Positions 6,634 to 15,002 of a stretch of 64,000 nucleotides of DNA are shown one piece after another; position 1 is the first letter of the stretch; the number at the start of each line of letters is the position of its first letter. The notes beneath the pieces were generated by a model. The model was not told where the DNA came from and ran no database searches. It saw only the letters and a list, made by a program, of their open reading frames with translations. Source of the stretch: Asticcacaulis excentricus (lineage in GTDB: Bacteria > Pseudomonadota > Alphaproteobacteria > Caulobacterales > Caulobacteraceae); the NCBI RefSeq assembly GCF_003966695.1, contig NZ_AP018828.1, positions 62,001 to 126,000 of the forward strand. The letters are read 5' to 3'. Made by a program: the position numbers and the translations under genes.

Positions 6634-8607
6634 ATGCCGACCCTGTTTCATCCTGTTCCATATCACCCGCACCTGCTGCGTCAGGCCTATCGCACGCTTG
6701 GGCCGATGCTGCTGGTCAATCTGGCCTGCGTAATCGGCACCAGCTTCCTGCTCGACATAGCCAACCATCCGCTGTTGTCCGGCTGGGTGGTGATGCATGT
6801 GACGGTCATCCTGATCCGCGGCGGCTCATGGGCGCGTTTTCATCAGGACAAGCGCAACTGGCGGCGCAAAAGCGATTATCAGTTCTGGAAGGCCAGCTAT
6901 GCGGCGGGCCTGCTCGTCTCCGGCAGCCTGTGGTCGGCTCTGGCCGTCTATCTGTTTGCCAAACACCCTGAAATCGCGTCTGTCGAAGCGCAGTACGCCG
7001 TCCTGATCATCCTGTCGGCGCTGGCGGGCGGGGCCACGGGCGTTACCTCAAGTTTTGCGCGCGCCGGCAGTGTCTATATCGGTCTGCTGCTGCTACCCGC
7101 CTCCCTGACCCTCCTGACCCACGACGACACGCATCGCACCCTGGGCCTTCTGGGCCTGATCTTTTTAGGCGTCATGCTGGTCACGCTGCGTGGCAATCAT
7201 CGTCTGCTGGTGCGCAATCTCACCCTCGAAGACCGCAATCTCAGCCTGATCAAACAGCTCAGCGAGGTCAATCAGGTGCTGGAGGCCAAGGTCAGCGAAC
7301 GCACCGAACGGCTGGCGCGGCTGGCCCATACCGATAAGCTGACCGGCCTGTTCAACCGCTACGGCCTGTTCGACTGGCACCAGAAGCGGATCGAGGCCGA
7401 GCCACACACCCGCACCGTCGTCTTCTTCCTCGATCTCGACCGCTTCAAGCAGGTCAATGACGCCCTGAGCCACGAAGCGGGGGACAAGGTGCTGACGGCC
7501 ATTGCCCAGCAGATCGAGTCCGTGGCCCCACCGCAGGCCAAACTAGCCCGCTGGGGCGGCGATGAGTTCGTTCTGGCCTGCCCGGTCACCGGCGACGTCA
7601 ATGCGCTGGTCGATGCGGTCTCCGAGGGCGTATCGCGCGCCGTCGATATCCCGCTGAACATCGAAGGCACCGATCTCAAGCTGGGCGTCAGTATTGGCTG
7701 GGCCTGCCATCCCGATCACGACAAGACTTTTTCGGACATCGTCCACGCCGCCGATCTGGCCGCCACCGAGGTCAAGCGCAGCGGCCGCGGTCGGACACTG
7801 GCCTTTGACGAAACCTTTGCCGAAAGCCTGCGCCGCCGCTTCAACCTCAGCCGCGCCCTCAGTGAGGCCATCGGCAGCGACGCCTTGTATGTTGCCTATC
7901 AGCCGATCATCTGCGCCCGCACCGGCGCGCTTTTGTCCTATGAGGCCCTGTGCCGCTGGGACCATCCGGAGCTGGGGACCATCCGCCCGGACGAGTTCAT
8001 CCGTCTGGCCGAAGATACCGACCGTATCGTGGCACTGGGCAACTGGGTGCTGGAACGCGCCTGCGCCGATGCCGTCCAGTGGCGCCGTCAGGGGATCGCA
8101 GCCAAGGTGGCGGTCAATGTCTCGGTCAAGCAACTGACGCTCGATACCTTTGCCCTGCATCTGGTGTCGATCCTGTCGCGTACGGGCCTTTCACCGGCCT
8201 GTCTGGAAATCGAAGTGACCGAAAGCGTCTTTGATGACGGCCATATCGAGCAGGTCAGCCACACCATCAAACACCTCAAGGCGCTGGGCGTGCACATCCA
8301 TATCGACGATTTCGGCACGGGCTATTCGTCGCTGTCGCGTCTGCGTCACCTCAATGTCAGCGGCATCAAGATCGATCAGTCCTTCGTCGCCGACCTGAGT
8401 GGTCAGAGCCGCGTGATCATCGAAAGCACCATACTGATCGCCCGCGCCTTTGGCCTGACCATCGTCGCCGAAGGGGTGGAAAGCGATGAACAGCGCGACC
8501 TGTTGCGCACGCTGGGCGTGGATCAGCTTCAGGGATATCTGCTGGGGCGTCCGCAGCGCCTGGGCAACATTCTGGGGGCGGATACGCTCAGCGAAACGGC
8601 GGCGTGA
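6634..8607 (+). CDS. Membrane-bound GGDEF-EAL cyclic-di-GMP enzyme
   Basis: The 657-aa protein has about six N-terminal membrane helices (residues 20-195), a coiled linker (LEDRNLSLIKQLSEVNQVLEAKVSERTERL), a GGDEF domain and an EAL domain. The diguanylate cyclase motif is intact (RWGGDEF, near 305-311). No RxxD inhibitory site precedes it. The EAL domain keeps YEALCRW, VNVSVKQL, IEVTES, DDFGTGYSSL and VAEGVE, so phosphodiesterase activity is also likely. It would tune c-di-GMP in response to a membrane signal. The start is ATG 6634, two codons after a TTG. A shared terminator separates it from the convergent receptor. Confidence 0.92.
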   Translation: MPTLFHPVPYHPHLLRQAYRTLGPMLLVNLACVIGTSFLLDIANHPLLSGWVVMHVTVILIRGGSWARFHQDKRNWRRKSDYQFWKASYAAGLLVSGSLWSALAVYLFAKHPEIASVEAQYAVLIILSALAGGATGVTSSFARAGSVYIGLLLLPASLTLLTHDDTHRTLGLLGLIFLGVMLVTLRGNHRLLVRNLTLEDRNLSLIKQLSEVNQVLEAKVSERTERLARLAHTDKLTGLFNRYGLFDWHQKRIEAEPHTRTVVFFLDLDRFKQVNDALSHEAGDKVLTAIAQQIESVAPPQAKLARWGGDEFVLACPVTGDVNALVDAVSEGVSRAVDIPLNIEGTDLKLGVSIGWACHPDHDKTFSDIVHAADLAATEVKRSGRGRTLAFDETFAESLRRRFNLSRALSEAIGSDALYVAYQPIICARTGALLSYEALCRWDHPELGTIRPDEFIRLAEDTDRIVALGNWVLERACADAVQWRRQGIAAKVAVNVSVKQLTLDTFALHLVSILSRTGLSPACLEIEVTESVFDDGHIEQVSHTIKHLKALGVHIHIDDFGTGYSSLSRLRHLNVSGIKIDQSFVADLSGQSRVIIESTILIARAFGLTIVAEGVESDEQRDLLRTLGVDQLQGYLLGRPQRLGNILGADTLSETAA

Positions 8608-8614
8608 AAACGGC

Positions 8615-8650
8615 ACAAAAAACCCCGGAGCCTTCGCTCCGGGGTTTTTT
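8615..8650. terminator. Bidirectional terminator between convergent genes
   Basis: AAAAAACCCCGGAG and CTCCGGGGTTTTTT form a stem with A and T runs on both sides, serving the GGDEF-EAL gene and the converging TonB receptor. Confidence 0.9.
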
Positions 8651-8671
8651 CATTCAGACCCGAAAGCCGGA

Positions 8672-11455
8672 TCAGAACTGCCAGTTCAGGCCGACAAACA
8701 CGGTGCGGCCCGACGTCGTGGTGTTCCACAGACGCTTGGCCCCGCGCGCGGCGTTACCGCCCGGCCAGAAGCTGTTGTACTGGATTTCCTTCTCGTCGGT
8801 CAGGTTGATACCGTCCAGCGTCAGGCGCAGGCTGGGCGTCACCTGCCAGAAGGCGGCCGCGTCCACATAGGTGGTCGAGGCAAAGCCACCGCCGTCGATC
8901 GGATAGTCCGAGCGGAAGTTTTCGGAGATACGTGCCCCCCATTTGGCGGTTTCATAATAGATGGTCAGGTTGTGGTTGACGTCCGACACGCCCCACAACG
9001 GCCCCTTCACATCGACGCCCTGCACCGAATTGATCGTCGTGGTGTCGATAAAGGTGACGTTGGCGACCATGCCCAGATTGTTGAACGGCGCGGGCAGGAA
9101 AACGAAATCCGTCTGACCACTCAGCTCAAAGCCCGTCAGCTTGACATTATTGAGGTTGATCGGACGGGTGTATTCGTTGACCGTGCTGTTGGCCGTCACC
9201 CCGGCGCTCAGTCCTTCGGGCAGGCCGGTCGAGGCGTAGGAGACATTGGTGACCTTCTTGGATACGACCAGATTGTCGATGTCCTTATGGAAGACGCCGC
9301 CGGTGACCATGCCGACGCGACCGAAGTACCATTCGACGCCCAGATCATATTCGTCAGACGTATAGGGTTCGAGGTTGGGGTTACCGGTCGAGACGGTGAT
9401 GGTGTTAGTCGTCGTGTCGTTGCTGACCGTGCCGTTCATGGCATAGGCCGTCAGCGACGGACGGTTGAGGTTCTGCGACGCCGCCAGACGCACCTGCACA
9501 TTGTCGGACGCTTCAACCACCAGATTGAACGCCGGCAGGGTGCCCGAATAGGTCTTCGACGTCGTCACCGGCTTCGTCGTGCCGTTGACGCTCATAAAAC
9601 CTTCGGAGGTCAGTTCAGTCTCATAGCCGCGCAGACCGACATTGCCGCGTACAGGACGGCCCCCCAGCGTGCCCTTGAAATCGACCTGAGCATAGGCGGC
9701 ATTGGTGTCCTCGGTGACACTGTAGTCGGCATTACGCACCCAGTTTACCGTGCGCGTCACACCGTAATAGTTGAGCGCCTTGTCAAAGTCGGCAATCACC
9801 CACGACTGGTCCTTGTGGCCGGTGAACAGCTTGTAGTAGCTGTTCACCTTGTCATCCGGGCGCGTACCCCAGGTGCCGTTTTCCCACTCGCCCTTCAGCA
9901 GGTCGTCATTGGTATACTGACGGCCCGAATTGGCGAAGCTGCGATAGGACAGACCGGCCTTGAAGGTCAGGTTGTCGCTGTAGGCATAGGCAGCGTTGAT
10001 TTCGGCATTTTCCAGCTCGGTCGTCTGATAGCTGCTGAAAAAGTCGATTTCGTGGGCGCGGTAGTTGTTCGGATCGGTCGTGTCCCACTTATAGGTATTG
10101 CGGCCGTAATACGGGTCCTGCGTGTAGTCGGTAATCAGGCCGCCAAAGGCTTCCATATAGAACTTGTCCGAATAGGGCAGGTCGTAGGTGGACTTTTCTT
10201 TGCCCACATGACCGTTGATATTCAGCGTGTCCGACACCTGCCAGTCGGCGGTGAGCACCATTTGGTCAAATGTGTTTTCAGCCTTCTGACGGCGGGTTTC
10301 GGTGGCGAAGACCGTGTTATCGACGTCGGCATAAAGGACGCTGTAGTACTGATCGTACTGGATCGAATTCAGGCTGGGGGCCTTCTGCGCCGAAGCCGGG
10401 ATGCCCGAATGGGTCATGGCCGTGCCGAGGACGGTCGAACCGACGCTGGCGCGCGTGGCGAGGTGCAGTTCGTCACGCTTGTTGGTGAACTCCCCGTGCA
10501 GCGCATCCAGCGTCAGGGTCAGGTTTTCCAGCGGACGCCATTGCAGGGCCGTGGTGATGCCAAGGCGCGTCTGATCCGAACCCCACACCGACAGACGGTT
10601 ACCGCGTTGGAAGACCAGCAGGCCGGCGGTGGCCAGCGCCTGATCAGCGGCGCTCAGCTTGCTGACATTGGCAGCCAGCGCCCTCTGGTTGCCCGCGCCA
10701 TAGGTGTTGTAGCCCTGTTCCTGCGTCTGACGCTCACCATAGGCGACCGAGATCAGCGCGCCGAACTTGCCGTCGTGATTGTACGACAGCATGGCCGCGC
10801 CGCGCTTCTGGAAGTCTTCGGTGTTGGAATTGGTGCCGCCTTGCAGCGAGAAGGCACCCTTCAGGCCCGGCTTGTAGTCGAACGGCTTGGCCGTGTAGAG
10901 GCCGACCGTCCCGGCCATGCCGCCTTCGTCCTGCTCGGCCGAGAAGGATTTCTTCACATCGACCTTGTTAAACAGGTCAGAGGCGAACAGGTTGAAGTCG
11001 AAGGCACGATCGCGCGAGGTCTGACCGCGCGAATCCATCGGCGAATCGACATTGCCGAGCACTTCCATGCCATTCAGTTGCACGCGGGTGAAGTCCGGCC
11101 CCAGACCCCGCAGGGACACGCGACGGCCTTCGCCGCCTTCGCGGTTGATGGCGACGCCCGGCAGGCGTTGCAGCGATTCCGCGAGGTTCAGATCGGGGAA
11201 TTTGGCCATATCCTCGGCGACGATGACGTCGGAGACGATATCCGAATTGCGCTTCAGGGCGCGGGCCTGACCCAGCGACTTGCGGAAGCCGCGCACGACG
11301 ACCTCTTCGGTCTCATCGGCGGGCGAGGCCTTGGCGGCGTCTTCGGTTGGCTTCAAGGTCGGGCTTTGCGCCAGGGCCGGCGCGGCGTGGATAAGCGACA
11401 GGCTGAGAACGCCGCAGGCGACCCCCGCCAACAGCGTCTTTTGCGAAACAGACAT
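8672..11455 (-). CDS. TonB-dependent outer-membrane receptor
   Basis: This 927-aa protein has a signal peptide ending PALAQ near residue 30, then a TonB-box-like ETEEVVVRGF. The plug domain includes DMAKFPDLNLAESLQRLPGV and the RRVSLRGLGPDFTRVQLNG motif characteristic of large Caulobacter/Xanthomonas-type receptors. The beta-barrel follows and ends in ...TVFVGLNWQF with the terminal aromatic residue needed for outer-membrane insertion. It imports a ligand using TonB energy. The ligand is not visible; the class is often used for sugars or oligosaccharides. It diverges from the PI-PLC-like gene at 11662, so the 11456-11661 gap holds both promoters. Confidence 0.93.
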   Translation of the reverse strand: MSVSQKTLLAGVACGVLSLSLIHAAPALAQSPTLKPTEDAAKASPADETEEVVVRGFRKSLGQARALKRNSDIVSDVIVAEDMAKFPDLNLAESLQRLPGVAINREGGEGRRVSLRGLGPDFTRVQLNGMEVLGNVDSPMDSRGQTSRDRAFDFNLFASDLFNKVDVKKSFSAEQDEGGMAGTVGLYTAKPFDYKPGLKGAFSLQGGTNSNTEDFQKRGAAMLSYNHDGKFGALISVAYGERQTQEQGYNTYGAGNQRALAANVSKLSAADQALATAGLLVFQRGNRLSVWGSDQTRLGITTALQWRPLENLTLTLDALHGEFTNKRDELHLATRASVGSTVLGTAMTHSGIPASAQKAPSLNSIQYDQYYSVLYADVDNTVFATETRRQKAENTFDQMVLTADWQVSDTLNINGHVGKEKSTYDLPYSDKFYMEAFGGLITDYTQDPYYGRNTYKWDTTDPNNYRAHEIDFFSSYQTTELENAEINAAYAYSDNLTFKAGLSYRSFANSGRQYTNDDLLKGEWENGTWGTRPDDKVNSYYKLFTGHKDQSWVIADFDKALNYYGVTRTVNWVRNADYSVTEDTNAAYAQVDFKGTLGGRPVRGNVGLRGYETELTSEGFMSVNGTTKPVTTSKTYSGTLPAFNLVVEASDNVQVRLAASQNLNRPSLTAYAMNGTVSNDTTTNTITVSTGNPNLEPYTSDEYDLGVEWYFGRVGMVTGGVFHKDIDNLVVSKKVTNVSYASTGLPEGLSAGVTANSTVNEYTRPINLNNVKLTGFELSGQTDFVFLPAPFNNLGMVANVTFIDTTTINSVQGVDVKGPLWGVSDVNHNLTIYYETAKWGARISENFRSDYPIDGGGFASTTYVDAAAFWQVTPSLRLTLDGINLTDEKEIQYNSFWPGGNAARGAKRLWNTTTSGRTVFVGLNWQF

Positions 11456-11661
11456 GAAATAGCTCCCATAGCCACCGCAGGGGGGAGGACGCGGCGGATT
11501 GAGGCGCAGGTATGTTTTATTTGTGAAAGCGTATTGTCACTAAAAATACGGTTTTATGACACCCCCCACCTAACGCCGTTCGCTTGTGTTTTCTCGTCAT
11601 TTTGTCATGCGGGCGTGGTACGGGCGCTACAGAGGCTTTTGACAACCGAGAAGGTGAACCC

Positions 11662-12771
11662 ATGACCCGTCGCCCCAACCTGTGGCCTGTTGCAGCACTT
11701 GTCGCGGCCATGACCGCCCTGCCCGTCCTCGCGGCAGAGTCGTCGCTGGAACCGAAGGCCACCGCCGGTCTGCATATGAACGACCTTCAGGCGGTGGGCA
11801 CGCACAACAGCTACAAGATCGCCATTCCGCCGAAGGAACTGGCCCTGATCGCCGCGCGCAACGCTCAGGGGGCGAAGGCGCTCGACTACGGCCACCTACC
11901 TCTGGCAACGCAGCTCGATCTGGGGATGCGTCAGCTTGAAATCGACTTCCTCTACGATCCGGACGGCGGGCGCTATGCCCATCCGCGCCTGCCGCAGCTC
12001 AGCGGCGAACCCTATGACGCCACGGATATGGATAAGCCCGGCTTCAAGGTATTGCACATGCCCGATGCCGATGTGCGCAGCCATTGCCACACCTTCGTCC
12101 AGTGCCTGAGGCAGATCCGCGACTGGTCCGACGCCCACCCCGATCACGTCCCCCTGCTGATCATGATGAACGCCAAGGATGGCGCCCCCAGCCTCGACGG
12201 CGGCGTGACGCCACTCGCTTATGACGCTCAGGCCTTTGAGGCGCTGGACGCTGAAATCCGCTCGGTCTTCGGGCCGGAGCGCCTGATCACGCCGGATCAG
12301 GTGCGCGGTGGGCACAAAACGCTACGTGAGGGGGCGATGGCTGGCGGCTGGCCGACACTCAAGGCGGCGCGCGGCAAGGTCTTCTTCGCGCTGGATGAAG
12401 GTCCGGCAAAGGTCGCCGTCTATATGCGCGGCCACGCCTCGCTGGAGGGCCTGCCCGTCTTCGTCAATTCGGTGTCCGAAGCGGCCGATCACGCCGCCTA
12501 CTTCACCCTCAACGACCCGGTGAAACAGTTTGAGCGCATTCAGGCGGCGGTGAAGGCGGGCTTTGTGGTGCGCACCCGTGCTGACGATTCGACCACCGAA
12601 GCGCGCCGCAACGATCTCAGCCGTTTCACAAAGGCGCTGGCGTCGGGCGCGCAGTATATTTCCACCGACTATCCCACCCCGCGCCCCGAATGGAGCCCCT
12701 ATCAGGTCCGCCTGCCGGACGGCGTCGCGGCCCGTGCCAATCCGCTGCGGGGACAGGCACCGCGGCGTTGA
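11662..12771 (+). CDS. Secreted PI-PLC-like phosphodiesterase (Ca-dependent phosphoinositide phospholipase C family)
   Basis: The 369-aa protein has a signal peptide (ending LPVLAAE) and a TIM-barrel PLC-like domain. Recognisable elements are AVGTHNSYKI (catalytic His loop, near residue 52), QLEIDFLYDPDGGRYAHP (acidic metal-binding strand) and HCHTFVQCLRQIRDW. The C-terminal strand has RTRADDSTTEAR and YISTDYPTP. Family members cleave phosphodiester bonds of inositol or glycerophospho compounds. The ATG at 11662 is preferred, since it opens the signal peptide and is preceded by GAAGGTGAA. It diverges from a TonB receptor, suggesting scavenging. The exact substrate is unknown. Confidence 0.75.
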   Translation: MTRRPNLWPVAALVAAMTALPVLAAESSLEPKATAGLHMNDLQAVGTHNSYKIAIPPKELALIAARNAQGAKALDYGHLPLATQLDLGMRQLEIDFLYDPDGGRYAHPRLPQLSGEPYDATDMDKPGFKVLHMPDADVRSHCHTFVQCLRQIRDWSDAHPDHVPLLIMMNAKDGAPSLDGGVTPLAYDAQAFEALDAEIRSVFGPERLITPDQVRGGHKTLREGAMAGGWPTLKAARGKVFFALDEGPAKVAVYMRGHASLEGLPVFVNSVSEAADHAAYFTLNDPVKQFERIQAAVKAGFVVRTRADDSTTEARRNDLSRFTKALASGAQYISTDYPTPRPEWSPYQVRLPDGVAARANPLRGQAPRR

Positions 12772-12859
12772 GGCTTCTGCGCCTTCCCTTAAGTCAACTT
12801 CGCTTCGGCTACACGCAAGGATAGACACTGCGGCGCAGTAATGTCTGTTTCTCTATACT

Positions 12860-12873
12860 ATTGTGAACACAAT
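12860..12873. promoter_or_regulatory. Inverted repeat upstream of the mucR-like gene
   Basis: ATTGTG-AA-CACAAT, a 6-bp inverted repeat in the AT-rich 229-bp gap, 128 bases before the MucR-like start. It could be an operator; no regulator is assigned. Confidence 0.3.
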
Positions 12874-13000
12874 TATCCGGGGTTTGACGCACTGGAAACT
12901 TCGCCATATCGGCATTTATTTCAATTTTTTATGTCAGCTCAGTTGACTTCGCGGGCAAACTGCTGTTTTGGGGAAGGAAAGGTAACAAGGATTCTTGGTT

Positions 13001-13426
13001 ATGGAAGAACAAAACAAGCTGACCGATCTGGTTGTCGATATTGTCACCGCCTATGTCGGTAATAATTCGGTGCCCGCATCTGAATTGCCCGCTCTGATTC
13101 ACTCGGTGCACAAGGCGCTGGGCGGTCTGACCGGTGAACCGGAAGCAAAGGTCGAAGAAGCCAAGACCCCTGCCGTGTCGATCAAAAAGTCGATCTCGGA
13201 CGACTACATCATTTGTCTGGAAGACGGTCGCAAGTTCAAGTCGCTGAAGCGTCACCTGCGCACCAAGTACAATATGAGCCCCGAAGAATACCGCGCCAAG
13301 TGGAACCTGCCGAAGGATTATCCGATGGTCGCCCCCAACTATGCGGCGGCGCGCTCCAACCTTGCCAAGCAGATGGGCCTCGGCACCGGTGGTCGTCAGG
13401 CCGCCCGCAAGCCGCGCAAGGCGTAA
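13001..13426 (+). CDS. MucR/Ros-family transcriptional regulator with altered zinc ligands
   Basis: The 141-aa protein has the MucR layout: an N-terminal oligomerisation segment (LTDLVVDIVTAYVGNNSVPASELPALI) and a C-terminal single zinc-finger-like domain (residues 68-125) with LKRHL and YPMVAPNYAAARSNLAKQMGLG. MucR proteins bind AT-rich DNA and control surface, exopolysaccharide and cell-cycle genes. The ligand positions read C72, D75, H85 and K89. The second Cys is Asp, a known variant, and the usual second His appears to be Lys. ATG 13001 is used rather than the TTG two codons earlier. A bidirectional terminator ends the gene. Confidence 0.88.
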   Translation: MEEQNKLTDLVVDIVTAYVGNNSVPASELPALIHSVHKALGGLTGEPEAKVEEAKTPAVSIKKSISDDYIICLEDGRKFKSLKRHLRTKYNMSPEEYRAKWNLPKDYPMVAPNYAAARSNLAKQMGLGTGGRQAARKPRKA

Positions 13427-13443
13427 GACGTCAGTATAAGAAC

Positions 13444-13479
13444 AAAAAAACGGCAGGCCCGCAGGCCTGCCGTTTTTTT
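13444..13479. terminator. Bidirectional terminator, mucR-like gene and convergent cupin gene
   Basis: AAAAAAACGGCAGGCC and GGCCTGCCGTTTTTTT flank a short loop. A and T runs on both sides suit the two convergent genes. Confidence 0.9.
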
Positions 13480-13483
13480 ATGG

Positions 13484-14488
13484 CTACTTACATATATAGC
13501 CGCGCACGGCCTGCTCGACACTGACGACCAGCGCGCGACGCTCCGCCTCGGTCATCTGTCGCACGTCAGGGGGCAGATGCTCAAAATGCGCCGGGCGTGG
13601 GTCGGCAATGTGCAGCCGGAACATTTCGCGCCAATAGGCCCGATCAGCCTCGCTCAGCCCGGCCATAATCCCCAGCGCCTGATTGAACACCACCGCCGGG
13701 TCCTCCAGCGGATTCGCATAGCCGCCCCACCAGAAATTGGCCAGCACGCCCACCGGCCCTTCGGCCGTGACCTGATGCCACCAATAGCGCGGGATAAATA
13801 GAACATCCCCCGGTTCCAGCGTCACGCTCTGCGCGTGTTCAAAGGCCTCACGCAGGCGCGGGAAGGTTTCGAAATCCGGCGTATCGAGGTCGGCTATGCT
13901 GATCGGCCGTCCGGAGGGCGTGTAACCCAGAGGCCCGATGTACAGATTACCCACCTGCTCCGGCGGGAACAGCAGGAAATGCCGTCTCCCGGCCACCAGA
14001 CAGGCCAGGTTGAGGTCGTGATCGTTGTGCAGGGCCGCCCGTGTTGCGTTGCCGATCCACAGGCGCGGCCCGATCTCTGGCGGCAGCAAGGGCATCGGGT
14101 TTTGCACGGCGAACTCAGGCGCATGGTCGCGGGCCGGCGCCGATTGCAGATAGAGGCCCGGCGGCATCGGATGGCCGCTCAGACGCACGAGCGTCGCCAT
14201 GACTTCGGAGAGGGTCTGCTGCGCGTGACTGAAGTTCAGGGCCTCAAGATCGGGTGTGTAGCCGAACCGCCCTTTCAGGTGCGCACTGGCCGTCAGCACC
14301 CCGGCGGGGCGGCCGTTGTCGAGGCCTTGCAGATAGGCCGCCAGCGACGACACGCCTTCGCGGGCCCGCTGAACCGCCGGCCATTGCGCCACCAGACCAC
14401 GCACCACAAACGGCACGGTCGCCCGGCGGATACGCAACCGTATCTCAGCTTCATCCGCGGCTTTCAGTGCCTCCACGTCGCGGCTCAT
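13484..14488 (-). CDS. JmjC-like cupin (Cupin_8) 2-oxoglutarate/Fe(II) oxygenase
   Basis: A 334-aa protein of the Cupin_8 family. The Fe(II) facial triad is visible as H154-x-D156 (LHNDHDL) and H238 (RYWWHQV). The intervening segment VAGRRHFLLFPP is the family's typical strand with the basic 2-oxoglutarate-binding residue. It resembles the protein at 23153 in layout and motifs (VAGRR.F.LFPP; WWHQV), so the two are probably paralogues flanking the receptor-halogenase locus. Related proteins hydroxylate amino-acid side chains. Its target is unknown. It is divergent from the TonB receptor at 15003. Confidence 0.8.
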   Translation of the reverse strand: MSRDVEALKAADEAEIRLRIRRATVPFVVRGLVAQWPAVQRAREGVSSLAAYLQGLDNGRPAGVLTASAHLKGRFGYTPDLEALNFSHAQQTLSEVMATLVRLSGHPMPPGLYLQSAPARDHAPEFAVQNPMPLLPPEIGPRLWIGNATRAALHNDHDLNLACLVAGRRHFLLFPPEQVGNLYIGPLGYTPSGRPISIADLDTPDFETFPRLREAFEHAQSVTLEPGDVLFIPRYWWHQVTAEGPVGVLANFWWGGYANPLEDPAVVFNQALGIMAGLSEADRAYWREMFRLHIADPRPAHFEHLPPDVRQMTEAERRALVVSVEQAVRGYICK

Positions 14489-15002
14489 CCGGCCTCCTGC
14501 ATACCCATGTAAGGGTGGGGAGATTCGACCGCGCTATCCCCGTAAGTCAAGGCCGTGCGGCTTTTTATCGGTCAAAATGCGCATTTCAAAACGAAACTGA
14601 AAAGATGAAATGCGGCACAAAAAGCACACATGCAGTGCTCCGCTTTAAAAAAATATCAACGATATTGAAGGTTAAGTAAATGTAATTTATGGCTTTTTTA
14701 TATGAGATTCGGTTGATGCCGGATTTTCATGGTAGCGCTAGCAAATAATTTTGAAATCAAATTGGCTTAATGCGTTTTCAAAAACGCAGAGTTGATATAA
14801 TTCTGTAATTGTCAGCGCTGTCAGGCATAGGCCTGTGGTGTAATCCCGTCTGGTCGTGTGACTGGCGGGCAATAAAAAAGTGGATACAGGTTTCGGGAAG
14901 CTCACCAGAGTGGGGGGCATAAGGCGCAATGACGCCTTCATGCTGTTTGCCTCCCCGAAATCTTTTTTTGAGATGAAGAGCGGTCAGGGAGGACTTGAAC
15001 AC
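14489..15002. promoter_or_regulatory. AT-rich divergent control region with two palindromes
   Basis: This 514-bp gap is far richer in A/T than its neighbours. It holds TAGCGCTA (14733-14740) and CAGCGCTG (14813-14820), both centred on the GCGC core common in LacI-family operators and 80 bp apart. It probably carries the promoters of the cupin gene (leftward) and the TonB receptor (rightward). A GGAGGA ribosome-binding site lies just before 15003. No other gene is supported. Confidence 0.5.

Noticed and set aside
11535-11565. Pho box before the PI-PLC-like gene
   Set aside because: TTGTCAC is present, but the second half-site at the 11-bp position (AATACGG) does not match.
8486-11665. A 1059-residue open frame on the plus strand
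   Set aside because: It is antisense to the well-supported TonB receptor (8672-11455). Its composition (His/Arg/Gly/Val-rich, no motif) is that of a GC-rich shadow frame.
14880-15002. Longer N-terminus of the halogenase-locus receptor
   Set aside because: The signal peptide and a GGAGGA site support ATG 15003; the extension would bury the signal peptide.
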